Origin: Ga0077560 sp046330395
Lineage (GTDB): Bacteria; Actinomycetota; Thermoleophilia; Miltoncostaeales; Miltoncostaeaceae
Direction of reading: 5' to 3'
NCBI GenBank assembly: GCA_046330395.1
Contig: JAXLSS010000002.1
Location: 1 to 64,000, forward strand
DNA: 64,000 nt
Shown here: positions 25,866-35,241 of the stretch, piece by piece
Layout of the letters: every line of letters starts with the position of its first letter
Numbering within the stretch: the stretch's first letter is position 1
Made by a program: the position numbers and the translations under genes
The notes under the pieces: model-generated
Databases searched by the model: none
Seen by the model: the letters and a program-made list of their open reading frames with translations, nothing else
Told to the model about the DNA's origin: nothing

Positions 25866-27005
25866 TTGGAGCTGACCACGCTCGAATACACCCGTGAGGG
25901 CGGCTGGAGCGCGCCCCTGCCCGAGTGGGACTCCCCCGGCACGCTGGTGGTGGCCTTCGGCGCCCCGGAGTACCGCGACGACTGGACCCCCTTCCGGCAG
26001 CTGGCCGAGGCGTACCCCGCGTCCCACATCCTGGGCTGCTCCACGGCGGGTGAGATCCACGGCGCGTGCCTCACGGACGCCAGCGTGAGCGTGGCCGTGA
26101 TGCGGTTCCGGTCGGTGGCGCTGCGCTCGGCATCGGCCCCGAGGGAGGGCGCCGAGGGGTCGCTGGAGTGCGCCCGCCACGTGGCCCGCGAGCTGGCCGC
26201 CGACGACCTGCGGGCCGTGCTGGTGTTCTCCGACGGGCTGGACGTGAACGGCAGCGAGCTCACCCGCGGCTTCCGCGAGGTTCTGCCCGCCAACGTGGTG
26301 GTGAGCGGGGGCCTGGCCGCCGACGGCGACCGGTTCCAGCACACCTGGGTGGTGGGCCCCGACGGGCCCGGCACCGAGCGCATCACCGCGGTGGGCCTGT
26401 ACGGCGGCGCGCTGATGGTGGGCCACGGGTCGCAGGGCGGCTGGGACCTGTTCGGTCCCGAGCGTCGCGTCACCCGCTCCCGCAACAACGTGCTGTTCGA
26501 GCTGGACGGGCGTCCCGCCCTGGAGCTGTACAAGGAGTACCTGGGCGAGCTGGCCGCCGGGCTGCCGGCCACCGGGCTGCTGTTCCCGCTGGCGCTTCGG
26601 CGCGACGCCGAGGAGGACGCCTCCCTGGTGCGCACCATCCTGTCGGTGGACGAGTCGGACCAGTCCATGACCTTCGCCGGTGACATCCCGCAGGGCGCCA
26701 CGGTGCAGCTGATGCGCGCCAACTTCGAGCGGCTCATCGACGGTGCGGCCGACGCGGCCCTGGAGCTGGGGTCGGTGGCGCAGGACGGCCCCACGCTGTG
26801 CATCGGGGTGAGCTGCGTGGGCCGGCGCCTGGTGCTGGGCGAGCGCACCGAGGAGGAGATCGAGGCCGTGGTGGAGACCCTGGGCGACGGGGCCCGCCAG
26901 ATCGGCTTCTACTCCTACGGGGAGATCTCCCCGGTCGCCGACGGCCGCTGCGACCTGCACAACCAGACCATGACCCTCACGACGCTGGCGGAACGCGCGG
27001 CGTGA
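25866..27005 (+). CDS. FIST domain sensory protein
   Basis: A 379-aa protein with FIST and FIST_C domains, read from TTG 25866 with AGGAG at 25855. Markers: SHILGCSTAGEIHG in the N-terminal domain, VVSGGLAADGDRFQHTWV in the middle and a C-terminal SCVGRRLVLGERTEEEIEAV with IGFYSYGEISP. FIST domains bind small ligands, proposed to be amino acids, and usually feed signalling proteins. The GTGA overlap with a GGDEF/HD-GYP gene indicates a two-component-like pair acting through cyclic di-GMP. Confidence 0.9.
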   Translation: MELTTLEYTREGGWSAPLPEWDSPGTLVVAFGAPEYRDDWTPFRQLAEAYPASHILGCSTAGEIHGACLTDASVSVAVMRFRSVALRSASAPREGAEGSLECARHVARELAADDLRAVLVFSDGLDVNGSELTRGFREVLPANVVVSGGLAADGDRFQHTWVVGPDGPGTERITAVGLYGGALMVGHGSQGGWDLFGPERRVTRSRNNVLFELDGRPALELYKEYLGELAAGLPATGLLFPLALRRDAEEDASLVRTILSVDESDQSMTFAGDIPQGATVQLMRANFERLIDGAADAALELGSVAQDGPTLCIGVSCVGRRLVLGERTEEEIEAVVETLGDGARQIGFYSYGEISPVADGRCDLHNQTMTLTTLAERAA

Positions 27006-28750
27006 CCCCGCACCCCGTCCTGTTGCGCCAACTGCGGCGGCTGGGTCTCTCAGCCGATGCGCCGCCGGATGCCGCCGGATGGGCGAAGTTGCTGACGCGC
27101 GTCTCCAACGCGTACACCGAGGGCGACAACGAGCGGTACCTCCTGGAGCGCTCGCAGGCCATCGCGCACAAGGAGATGCGCGAGCTGTACGAGGAGGGCG
27201 CCGCCAGCGAACGCCGGCAGGCGGGCCTGCGCCGTCTCGCCACCGCGGTGGCGGCGGGCAAGGAGCCGGCCCATGTGGCCGATCTGGCCCTGCACGTGGT
27301 GGACTCGCTGCTGGGTGAGGGCACCACGCTGCGCTGGGTCACCCCCGACGAGGTGGCCGATCCGCCGCAGGGGCTGGCCCCGGAAATCCACGGCGCCATC
27401 ACCGGGGGCGCCCCCGTGTGGGCCGGCGGCCCCGCGGCCATCACCGTGGCGGTGCCCGTGATGGTGTCCGGGCGCGTGCGGGGGGTGCTGTGCGCCACGC
27501 CGCCCCGCCGGGACGACCGCACCGAGCACCTGCTGACCGACCTGGCCGACCTGGTGGCGCTGTCCATCGTGAACGGCGAGGCCACCGCCCAGCTCACCGC
27601 GCACGCCGCCACCGACGCCCTCACCGGCCTTGCCAACCTGCGCGTGTTCAAGGACCGCATGGAGGGGGAGGTGCGCCGGGCGTTCCGCCACGGGCGGGCC
27701 ATGTCGCTGCTGGTGGCCGACGTGGACGAGTTCAAGCAGGTCAACGACCTGCACGGCCACCAGGTGGGCGACATCGTGCTGGTGGAGGTGGCGCGGCGCA
27801 TCGCCGCCGTGTCGCGCGCCCACGACCTGCCGGCCCGCATCGGCGGCGAGGAGTTCGCGGTGCTGCTGCCCGAGACCGACGGCATCGGCGCCCACCAGCT
27901 GGCCGAGCGCCTGCGCAAGTCCATCGCCGACACCCACATCGAGCCGGTGGGGCGCGTCACCATCTCCGTGGGCGTCTGTGCGCTGGCCGACGCGGAGGGC
28001 GCGCACGAGCTGATGGCCCGTGCCGACGCCGCCCTGTTCTGGGCCAAGGCCAACGGCCGCAACCTGTCGTTCCGGTGGACCCCCGAGACGGCCGCCCAGC
28101 TGCGGGCCCAGGACGGGGACGTCAGCCTGGAGCGCATCCGCGCCCTCACCGCCGTGCGCTCCCTGGCCCGCGCGGTGGACGATCGCGACCCGTTCACCCG
28201 GCGCCACAGCGACCGGGTGGCCGACCTGTCCCACGCCCTGGCCCTGGAGCTGGGTTGGACCGCGCGCCGCGCGGCCGCCCTCCGCCAGGCGGCGCTGGTG
28301 CACGACGTGGGCAAGGTGGGGCTGCCGCAGGGGGCGCTGGCCGAGGACACCGAGCTGCGCGGCGAGGGCGCCGACGACCTGGCAACCCACCCCGAGCTGG
28401 GCGCGCGCATGGTGCGCGAGCTGATGGACGCCGAGCAGGTGTCCTGGATCCTGGCCCACCACGAACGCCCGGACGGCCGCGGGTACCCCGCCGGCCTCAC
28501 CGAGGACGAGATCCCCGACGGGGCGCTGGTGCTGGCCGTGGCCGACGCCTGGGACGCCCTCACCCGCGGCCGCCAGCCCGAGGGCGGCGCCAGCGTGGAC
28601 GACGCCCTGCACGCGTGCAACGCCGACGCGGGCACACGGCTGTGGGCTCCGGGGGTGGCTGCCCTGGCGCGCCTGCGCGAGGCGGGTGTGCTGGCCGAAC
28701 TGGCCTCCGGCGGCGGCGCCCGCACGCGCTCCGAGGTGCCCTGGGCCTAG
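27002..28750 (+). CDS. GAF-GGDEF-HD-GYP cyclic di-GMP signalling protein
   Basis: A 582-aa protein from GTG 27002. After an N-terminal helical linker and a GAF-like domain (about 80-200) comes a GGDEF domain with an intact GGEEF site (RIGGEEFAVLLPE) and metal residues in VADVDEFKQVND. From about residue 380 follows an HD-GYP phosphodiesterase domain: HSDRVADLSHALA, LVHDVGKVGLP and HHERPDGRGYPAGL. Both synthesis and breakdown of c-di-GMP are thus possible in one chain, controlled by the partner FIST protein. No membrane segment is seen. Confidence 0.92.
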   Translation: MTPHPVLLRQLRRLGLSADAPPDAAGWAKLLTRVSNAYTEGDNERYLLERSQAIAHKEMRELYEEGAASERRQAGLRRLATAVAAGKEPAHVADLALHVVDSLLGEGTTLRWVTPDEVADPPQGLAPEIHGAITGGAPVWAGGPAAITVAVPVMVSGRVRGVLCATPPRRDDRTEHLLTDLADLVALSIVNGEATAQLTAHAATDALTGLANLRVFKDRMEGEVRRAFRHGRAMSLLVADVDEFKQVNDLHGHQVGDIVLVEVARRIAAVSRAHDLPARIGGEEFAVLLPETDGIGAHQLAERLRKSIADTHIEPVGRVTISVGVCALADAEGAHELMARADAALFWAKANGRNLSFRWTPETAAQLRAQDGDVSLERIRALTAVRSLARAVDDRDPFTRRHSDRVADLSHALALELGWTARRAAALRQAALVHDVGKVGLPQGALAEDTELRGEGADDLATHPELGARMVRELMDAEQVSWILAHHERPDGRGYPAGLTEDEIPDGALVLAVADAWDALTRGRQPEGGASVDDALHACNADAGTRLWAPGVAALARLREAGVLAELASGGGARTRSEVPWA

Positions 28751-29024
28751 CGGGAGCACCCGTGCTCCACACCCCGGGGAATTGACGGGTTCCGCGCCGG
28801 CGGACACGTCGCGACGCGGCGTCGTCGGTCCCCGGATATTCGCGATACGCAGAGGACACGGCGTCCTTGCGCCGCCCGGTTTTCGCTCGCCGGCACTCCA
28901 CCGGACTTCCGGGGCGGAGCACCTATACGTTCGTGCAGGCTGATTCGTCCGCAGGGTGTGATTCGCTCGCGCTCCCAGCGAACCAGTCGGTGCAGAGCAC
29001 CGCCGTCTCTCCAAGGGGGAAACG
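28751..29024. other. 274-bp gap before the sedolisin gene
   Basis: No gene recognised. A short inverted repeat GGAGCAC/GTGCTCC (28753-28768) just after the GGDEF/HD-GYP stop may help terminate it. The rest should carry the promoter of the secreted peptidase, including GATATTCGCGATACG near 28840, and a purine-rich ribosome site (AAGGGGGA) before TTG 29025. Confidence 0.5.
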
Positions 29025-31088
29025 TTGCGAATCGGCAGACGAGTGCCCCGCCTGCTCACGGGCGGCGCCACCATGGGCGTCGCGATGGCCGCGATCCTCG
29101 CGGGTGGTGGAAGTGCCGCGGCCGCCGGCCGCGCCTCGGTGTCCAGCGGTGACACCTCCTGGCGTGCGGACGCCACCGCCGCCGGCGCCGTGCCCGCGGC
29201 GACCAGCATCGATGTGACCGTGGTGCTCAACCTCGCCGACCCCACCGGGGCCGAGGCGTTCGCGAGCGCGGTGTCCGACCCCTCCAGCCCCACCTACGGG
29301 CAGTACCTGTCCGCCGCGGCCTTCACCAGCCGCTACGCGGCGTCCACCGCCGACGTCGCCTCCGTGCAGGACTGGCTCACCGGCTCCGGCCTCACCGTCA
29401 CCGGTGTGGCGGCAAGCCACATCTGGGTGCACGCGCGCGGCAGCGAGACCGCCATCCAGAAGGCGTTCGGGACCTCGCTGCGGGCCTACACCCTGTCGGG
29501 CCGCGCCATGCATGCCCCGGCGGGCCAGGTCACGGTGCCCGCGCCGCTGGCGAAGATCGTCGCGGGTGTCACCGGACTGTCATCCACCGTGCGCAAGAAC
29601 CGGCCCAACCACCTCACCAACGCCGCCGGGACCAGCACCCTCGCCACCACCGGCACCACCGCCACGGCGTCCAGGCCGCGCGACGGTCACCCCGGACCGG
29701 GTGGGCTCAACCTTGGCGTGGCCCCGCCGCCCGACGTGTTCATCAACGCCACGCCCTGCTCCGCCTACTGGGGCGAGAAGAAGTTCACCGACGGGCCCGC
29801 GCCGGGCGCCGGGTACCAGGGGCCGCCGCTTCTGGCGCCCTGCGGCTACACGGGCGCGCAGATCCGCTCCGCCTATGGGGTGGGCTCGTCCAGCCTCAAT
29901 GGCGCCGGCGCCACGGTGGCCGTGGTGGACGCGTATGCGGCACCCACCATCGTCTCGGACCTGGCCACCTACAACAGCGCGCACGGCGTGGCGCAGTTCG
30001 CGCCGGGGCAGTTCCGGCAGTACACCCCCAGGAACTACACCCTCGGCTACCAGGACACGGTCAACGGCGACCAGTGCGGTGAGAACGGCTGGTACCAGGA
30101 GGAGACCCTGGACATCACGGCGGTGCACTCCATCGCCCCCGCCGCGAACGTGGTGTACGTGGCGGCCTCGGACTGCCTCGACGACGGGCTGCTGCCGGCC
30201 CTGGACAGCATCAACACCCGCCACCTGGCGGACATCGTGACCAACTCGTGGGGCGACTTCGGCGAGCCCGACCCCACGGCCGACGCCGCCACGCTGGAGG
30301 CCTACCGCCACGTGTTCGTGCAGGCCGCCGCCGAGGGCATCGGCATGTACTTCTCCTCGGGTGACGACGGCGACGTGGCCCCGATCGTCGGGTTCCCCAC
30401 GGCGTCGTTCCCCGCCTCCAGCCCCTGGGTCACCGCCGTGGGCGGCACCACCCTGGGTATCGGAAGGAACGGGCAGCGCGCGGTGGAGACCGGCTGGGAG
30501 ACCGACGTGTCGCTCCTGTCCGGGCACACGTGGGACCCGCAGCCCCCCGGCGACTACCTGTACGGCTCCGGTGGCGGGCTCAGCCAGATCTACCCGGAAC
30601 CTGCGTACCAGCAGGGCGTGGTGCCGGCCGCCACCGCCGGCAAGCGCAACGTGCCGGACGTGGCCGCCGTGGGTGACCCCTCCACGGGCATGCTCGTGGG
30701 CGAGTCGCAGACGTTCCCGGATGGGTCCGTGCACTACAGCGAGTTCCGCATCGGCGGTACCAGCCTGTCCAGCCCGCTCATCGCCGGCTTCCAGGCCATC
30801 GCCGACCAGGTGGCGGGTCACGCGCACGGGTTCGCCAACCCGGCCCTCTACCGGCTGCGCTCCTCGGCCTTCACCGACATGCTGCCCACCGGCAGGCCCT
30901 ACCTGGGCATCGTCCGGTACGACTACGTCAACGGCCACGACGCCGCCGACGGTGTCACGGTGCAGCTGCGCACCACCGACCAGGCCAACACCGGCCTGCA
31001 GACGCTGTACTCCACGCCCGGCTATGACAACACCACCGGCCGCGGAGTGCCGAACGGCACCGCATACGTTCAGCAGCTGAGCCGCTGA
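29025..31088 (+). CDS. Secreted S53 sedolisin-type acid peptidase
   Basis: A 687-aa pre-pro-peptidase from TTG 29025. A signal peptide (basic start, hydrophobic core, Ala-rich cleavage region to about residue 37) precedes a pro-domain (SPTYGQYLSAAAFTSRY, then IWVHARGSETAIQKAFGT). The catalytic domain holds Glu and Asp in YQEETLDIT, the oxyanion Asp in YFSSGDDGD and the nucleophile in IGGTSLSSPLIAGF. Sedolisins are acid-active serine-carboxyl peptidases. A long Thr/Ala-rich linker lies between pro-domain and catalytic domain. A strong hairpin follows. Confidence 0.93.
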   Translation: MRIGRRVPRLLTGGATMGVAMAAILAGGGSAAAAGRASVSSGDTSWRADATAAGAVPAATSIDVTVVLNLADPTGAEAFASAVSDPSSPTYGQYLSAAAFTSRYAASTADVASVQDWLTGSGLTVTGVAASHIWVHARGSETAIQKAFGTSLRAYTLSGRAMHAPAGQVTVPAPLAKIVAGVTGLSSTVRKNRPNHLTNAAGTSTLATTGTTATASRPRDGHPGPGGLNLGVAPPPDVFINATPCSAYWGEKKFTDGPAPGAGYQGPPLLAPCGYTGAQIRSAYGVGSSSLNGAGATVAVVDAYAAPTIVSDLATYNSAHGVAQFAPGQFRQYTPRNYTLGYQDTVNGDQCGENGWYQEETLDITAVHSIAPAANVVYVAASDCLDDGLLPALDSINTRHLADIVTNSWGDFGEPDPTADAATLEAYRHVFVQAAAEGIGMYFSSGDDGDVAPIVGFPTASFPASSPWVTAVGGTTLGIGRNGQRAVETGWETDVSLLSGHTWDPQPPGDYLYGSGGGLSQIYPEPAYQQGVVPAATAGKRNVPDVAAVGDPSTGMLVGESQTFPDGSVHYSEFRIGGTSLSSPLIAGFQAIADQVAGHAHGFANPALYRLRSSAFTDMLPTGRPYLGIVRYDYVNGHDAADGVTVQLRTTDQANTGLQTLYSTPGYDNTTGRGVPNGTAYVQQLSR

Positions 31089-31097
31089 TCGGCACCC

Positions 31098-31131
31098 GGA
31101 GCGGCGTGGGGGACACACCCCACGCCGCTCC
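31098..31131 (+). terminator. 14-bp perfect hairpin after the sedolisin gene
   Basis: GGAGCGGCGTGGGG at 31098-31111 pairs perfectly with 31118-31131 around a 6-base loop. There is no T run, as is usual in high-GC actinobacteria. Confidence 0.8.
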
Positions 31132-31224
31132 GCGGGGCACCCCTTGTCCCGCCTCGGGGCCCGGACGTAGCGTGGGGGGACGACTCGCAGGAATGCGAAA
31201 CACTCCCGTCCTGGAGGAGCCCCG

Positions 31225-31632
31225 ATGGCACTCACCGGCCACTGCATGTGCGGCGCCGTCACCTACCGCTGCGACGCCGATCCCATCTTCACGGCGGTGT
31301 GCCACTGCACCGACTGCCAGCACCAGACCGGCACCGCGGCGTCCATCGTGGTGGGCGTGCCGGCCGCAGCGCTGAGCGTGTCGGGCGACACCCTGCGCCG
31401 GTTCACCACCATGAGCGACGACTCCGGTCCAACGCACCGCGAGTTCTGCTCGGCGTGCGGTTCGCCCATCGTGAGCCGCAAGGATGCCGCCCCCGACGTC
31501 GTGTACCTCAAGGCCGGCACGCTGGACGACACCAGCACGCTTGCGCCCACGCTCGAGGTGTGGGGCCGCTCCGCCCAGCCGTGGGTGGCCACCGCGCCGG
31601 GCGCGACGCGGCTGGAGCGCGGGCCCTCCTGA
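31225..31632 (+). CDS. GFA / CENP-V family zinc protein
   Basis: A 135-aa protein of the glutathione-dependent formaldehyde-activating (GFA) family. The zinc-binding Cys pattern is complete: HCMCGAV near the N terminus, CHCTDC at about 30-35 and FCSACGS at about 73-79. ATG 31225 has a GGAGGAG ribosome site. Most bacterial members are uncharacterised; some bind glutathione or act on small thiol adducts. Confidence 0.88.
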   Translation: MALTGHCMCGAVTYRCDADPIFTAVCHCTDCQHQTGTAASIVVGVPAAALSVSGDTLRRFTTMSDDSGPTHREFCSACGSPIVSRKDAAPDVVYLKAGTLDDTSTLAPTLEVWGRSAQPWVATAPGATRLERGPS

Positions 31633-31837
31633 GCGTTTCGGTTTTTCCGCACAGTCGCATCTGCATTTCCCCCAACTGAATCGGTAGGGTGCGCGGGCCT
31701 CGTCCCGGGGGCATTGCGCGGGGGACTTCGACGGGCCGACGTGGGGGCATCCCCTGCGGGCGGCGCGCTGCGGTACCCCGTTTTCCGTCGACGCGCACAG
31801 GGAATACCGCCATGCAAGCCACGCCACCCGTCATCCC

Positions 31838-33043
31838 ATGAGCAACGCCCAATCAACATCGGTGCCGCGGGGAGACCCGGAGGGCGACCGCATGGTGACC
31901 CTGGCGTCTTCCCCGCTCTCCTCAAAGCCGGAGCCACCGTCATGGTGGAGGTCCGGCGCCGCTTTGCCGCGGGCTTCCCGGACGCGGCGTATGTGGAGCG
32001 CGGGGCCACCATCGCCACCCGCGACGAGGTGTTCGCCGCCCCGGTGCTGGCCACCGTGCGCGGCCTGACCCCGACCACGAGCCCGATGACGTGGCCCGGC
32101 TGCGATCCGCCAGGTGGTGGTGGGCAGGCCAACTGTTCGCCACTCCCCGAGTCGGTGCGCGTGTTCGCCGAGGGTACCCTGTTCGCGCTGGAGCTGGTGC
32201 CGCGCACCACGCGGGCGCAGGCCATGGACGTGCTGTCCTCACAGCCAACGTGGCGGGCTACAAGGCCAGTTGCCGAGTACCTCGACGCCTCAAGATGTAC
32301 CTGCTGCTCACCACCGCGGCGGCACCATCGCCCCGGCCAAGGTGCTGGTGATCGGGGCGGGGGTGGCCGGGCTGTCGGCCATCGCCACCGCACGTCGCCT
32401 GGGCGCCGGTGGAGGCGTCGATCGTGGCCTGCCGTCAAGGAGGAGATCGAGAGCCTTGGCGCCCGGTTCGTGGAGCTGCCCGGAGACCGGCCAGGAGGGC
32501 GGCGGCTCCGGCGCCTACGCCCAGCAGCTGTCCGAGGAGTTGCTGAAGAAGCGCAGGAGCCCTGGCGCGCACCGCCGCCGAGGCGACGTGGTGATCACCA
32601 CCGCGCAGGCAGGGGGCCAGGGCGCTGGTGATCGTCACCGAGGAGATGGTGTGCGGCATGGCGCCGGGGTCGGTGATCGTGACCTGCCGCGGAGCAGGCG
32701 CGCTACCGCCGTCACCTCGGTCAGGAGACCGTGGGACTCCAACGGGGTGCGGGTGATCGGGCCGGTCAACCCGCCTACGACCATCCCTACGCACGCCAGC
32801 CTGATGTACGCCAAGAACGTCGCGAACTTCCTGGGCCTGATGCTGCATGACGGCGCGCTGCTTCACCCAGACCGACGATGACGGTGGCGAGCACCGTGGC
32901 CATCCGCGGTGAGGTGGTGAACGCCCGGGTGCGTGACGCGCTGGGCCAGGAGCCGCTACCCGAGCCCGAGCCCGAACCGGAACCGAGCCCGAAACCGTTC
33001 GAGGTCTACCTCGATGGCCGACGCCCTCGAGGTGACCGGATGA
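31838..33043 (+). pseudogene. pntA: NAD(P) transhydrogenase subunit alpha (PntAa), many small indels
   Basis: Pieces of the soluble NAD-binding alpha subunit appear in order but in changing frames: FPALLKAGATVMVEV, GTLFALELVPRTTRAQAM, ANVAGYKA, KVLVIGAGVAGLSAIATARRLGA and AVKEEIESLGARFVELPG, then the acidic-proline linker near 32960. Frame changes occur every few dozen bases and many look like single missing bases in C or G runs. The expected gene runs from ATG 31838 to the stop at 33041-33043, with an ATGA overlap to pntAb. The enzyme would pass hydride between NADH and NADP using the proton gradient. Confidence 0.8.
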
Positions 33044-33349
33044 GCGGTGACGTGATCATCAACAGCCTGTTCGTGTTCGCGCTGGCGGGCTTCCTTGGCT
33101 CTTCGAGGTCATCCGCCGGGTGCCGCTGCTGCACACCCTGATGGCGCTCACCAACGCCCTGTCGGCCATCGCGCTGGTGGGGTCGCTGGTGGTGTTGGGC
33201 CAGGCGGAGACCACCTACTCGATGATCCTCGGGTTCATCGCGGTGGTGGCCTCCACCATCAACGTGGTGGGCGGTTCCTCATCACGACGGCGATGCTGCG
33301 CATGGCAAGCCGAAGGCGTACCGCCCAGGGTGAGGGGGCCGGGTCGTGA
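33040..33349 (+). pseudogene. NAD(P) transhydrogenase subunit PntAb (membrane alpha 2), indels
   Basis: From ATG 33040 the sequence MSGDVIINSLFVFALAGFLG starts the first helix and LMALTNALSAIALVGSLVVL with YSMILGFIAVVASTINVVGG follow in another frame, as in the about 100-aa membrane alpha subunit. At least three indels are needed to read it. The expected stop at 33347-33349 forms a GTGA overlap with pntB. Confidence 0.78.
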
Positions 33350-34728
33350 GGAACACATCATCCAGCTGATCTACCTGGTGGAGGCCGGCTTCGCGCTGTC
33401 GCTCAAGTGGATGAGCTCGGCCGCCACCGCGCGGCGCGGCATCATGGCCGCATGAGGTGGGCTTCGTGCTGGCCATCGGCGCCAGCTGGCCTCCGGGTAC
33501 GCCACCAAGGGTGTGGTGCTGATCGTGATCGCCCTGGTGCTGGCGGCCATCGGCGTGCCCCTGCTTCGTGTGCCCATGACCGCCATGCCCGAGCGCATCG
33601 CGCTGAGCCACGCCTCGGGCGCTCGCCGTGGCCTCCTGGTATCGCGCACTACTTCCTGGCCTGGCGCCACCTGCGCCCGAGCTGGCCGTGCTGGGCGCCG
33701 AGATCCTCCTCGGGGACTGGTGTTCACCGGCAGCCTCGGCTATGGCCGCCAAGCTGCACGAGAAGCTGCCGCAGCGGCCCATCCTGTTCCTGGCCAGAAC
33801 TACGCCACCCTCTGGCCTCATCGGCGGGCGTGCCGTGATCATCGGCATCCTGATGTTCCACCCGTCCAGCACGTGCGGCTGGTGATCGCGCTGGCTTCTA
33901 CTCGGCCCCGGTGATCGGGGTGCTCCTGATCATCCTCTACATCGGTGGGGCGGACATGCCCACTGATCGCCCTGCTCAATAGCGCATGTATTCGTCGGCT
34001 GCCGTGCTGGGCATGGTGCTCAACAACAGCCGCTTCATCGTGGCCGTACTCGACGGCACCGCCTACCGCCATCCTGGCCATCATCATGCCGGGCCATGAA
34101 CCGCCTGTTCCGCAACGTGATGTTCGGGGCGTTCGGGGCCGTGGACGAGACCGTGGCGGGCGAGCACGGCGACCTGGGTCCGGTGCGCTCCGCCGCCACC
34201 GACGAGGCCGCGGACATCATGAAGATGGCCCGCAGCGTGGTGATCGTGCCCGGCTACGGCATGGCCGTGGCGCAGGCCCAGCACAAGGTGCGCGAGCTGG
34301 CCGACGCCTTGGAGGCGGAGGGCGTGGACGTGCGCTACGCCATCCACCCCGTGGCGGGCCGCATGCCCGGCCACATGAACGTGCTGCTGGCCGAGGCCAA
34401 CGTGCCGTACGACAAGCTGCTGGACATGGACGAGATCAACGGCGACTTCCCGCAGGTGGACGTGGTACTGGTGCTTGGCGCCAACGACGTGGTCAACCCC
34501 GCGGCGCGGCACGTGAAGACCAGCCCCATCTACGGCATGCCCATCCTCAACGTGGACCAGGCGCAGTGCGTGATGGTGGTGAAGCGCTCCATGCGCGCGG
34601 GCTTCGCGGGCATCGAGAACGAGCTGTTCTACAACCCCAAGACGCTGATGGTGTTCGGCGACGCCAAGGCGGTGGTGGGGGAGCTGTCCGCCGAGGTCTC
34701 CGGAGCCAAGGACGCCATCGGCCTGTAG
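33346..34728 (+). pseudogene. pntB: NAD(P) transhydrogenase subunit beta (PntB), 5' half with indels, 3' half intact
   Basis: The start GTG 33346 is followed at once by a frame change. Recognisable beta-subunit pieces are IYLVEAGFALSLKWMSS, VPMTAMPERIALSHA and LGMVLNNS-like sequence in mixed frames. From 34096 to the stop at 34728 the reading frame is perfect and encodes the NADP-binding domain: VVIVPGYGMAVAQAQHKV, IHPVAGRMPGHMNVLLAEA and VLGANDVVNPAA. The sudden change from damaged to clean sequence at about 34090 argues for a local sequence-quality problem rather than slow gene decay. Confidence 0.85.
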
Positions 34729-34740
34729 CGGTGTGACTGC

Positions 34741-34771
34741 CGGTCGGGGCGCCCAACCCGCGCCCCGACCG
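34741..34771. terminator. 11-bp hairpin between pntB and the stress-protein gene
   Basis: CGGTCGGGGCG (34741-34751) pairs with 34761-34771 around a 9-base loop. It lies just upstream of the -10 box of the next gene. Confidence 0.6.
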
Positions 34772-34773
34772 CC

Positions 34774-34779
34774 TATGCT
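34774..34779 (+). promoter_or_regulatory. -10 box TATGCT for the UspA gene
   Basis: TATGCT is 6 bases before ATG 34786, implying a leaderless transcript. Confidence 0.5.
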
Positions 34780-34785
34780 GCACCC

Positions 34786-35217
34786 ATGAGCGTGTTCCGC
34801 CACATCGGGGTCTGCGTGGACGATTCGCAGGCCGCGGCCAACGCCCTGGACACCGCCCGCAGGATGCGCCAGGCCAACGCGTCCCTGTCGGTGGTGCACT
34901 GCGTGGAGCCGCCGTCGTTCCTGGTGAACCTGGCGGCCGGGCTGGGCGGCGGCGTGGTGCCCGACTCCGGCCCGATGGTGGATGCCGCCCGCGCCTGGGT
35001 GGAGACCCTCACCGAGCAGGGGGAGACCCCCGTGGTGCTGGAGGGCAGCCCCGCCCGCACCATCTCCGAGTGGGCTCGCGACCACGGGTGCGACCTGCTG
35101 GTGCTGGCCACCTCGTCCACCGGCTCGGCCGAGGGCGGCCTGCTGGGCAGCGTGGCGCAGCGCCTGGCGCTGGACGCGCCGTGCTCCACGCTGCTGGTGC
35201 GCGGCACCGCCGACTGA
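34786..35217 (+). CDS. Universal stress protein (UspA family)
   Basis: A 143-aa single-domain Usp. N-terminal HIGVCVDDSQAAANAL, LVLATSSTGSAEGGLLGSVAQRLALDAPCSTLLV at the C terminus. The usual ATP-binding motif is G-x2-G-x9-G-(S/T); here GGLLGSVAQRL fits only loosely, so ATP binding is uncertain. It follows the transhydrogenase genes but has its own promoter. Confidence 0.88.
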   Translation: MSVFRHIGVCVDDSQAAANALDTARRMRQANASLSVVHCVEPPSFLVNLAAGLGGGVVPDSGPMVDAARAWVETLTEQGETPVVLEGSPARTISEWARDHGCDLLVLATSSTGSAEGGLLGSVAQRLALDAPCSTLLVRGTAD

Positions 35218-35229
35218 ACCTCAGTCGGC
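35209..35229. terminator. Bidirectional hairpin containing the UspA stop codon
   Basis: GCCGACTGA (35209-35217) and TCAGTCGGC (35221-35229) form a perfect 9-bp stem with loop ACC. It lies between the convergent uspA and guaB genes and could stop both. Confidence 0.65.
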
Positions 35230-35241
35230 GCGACCCGCCGG

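Noticed and set aside
32956..33000. Proline-acidic repeat PEPEPEP in the transhydrogenase region
   Set aside because: Looks like a repeat, but it is the ordinary linker at the end of actinobacterial PntAa, not a mobile or satellite element.
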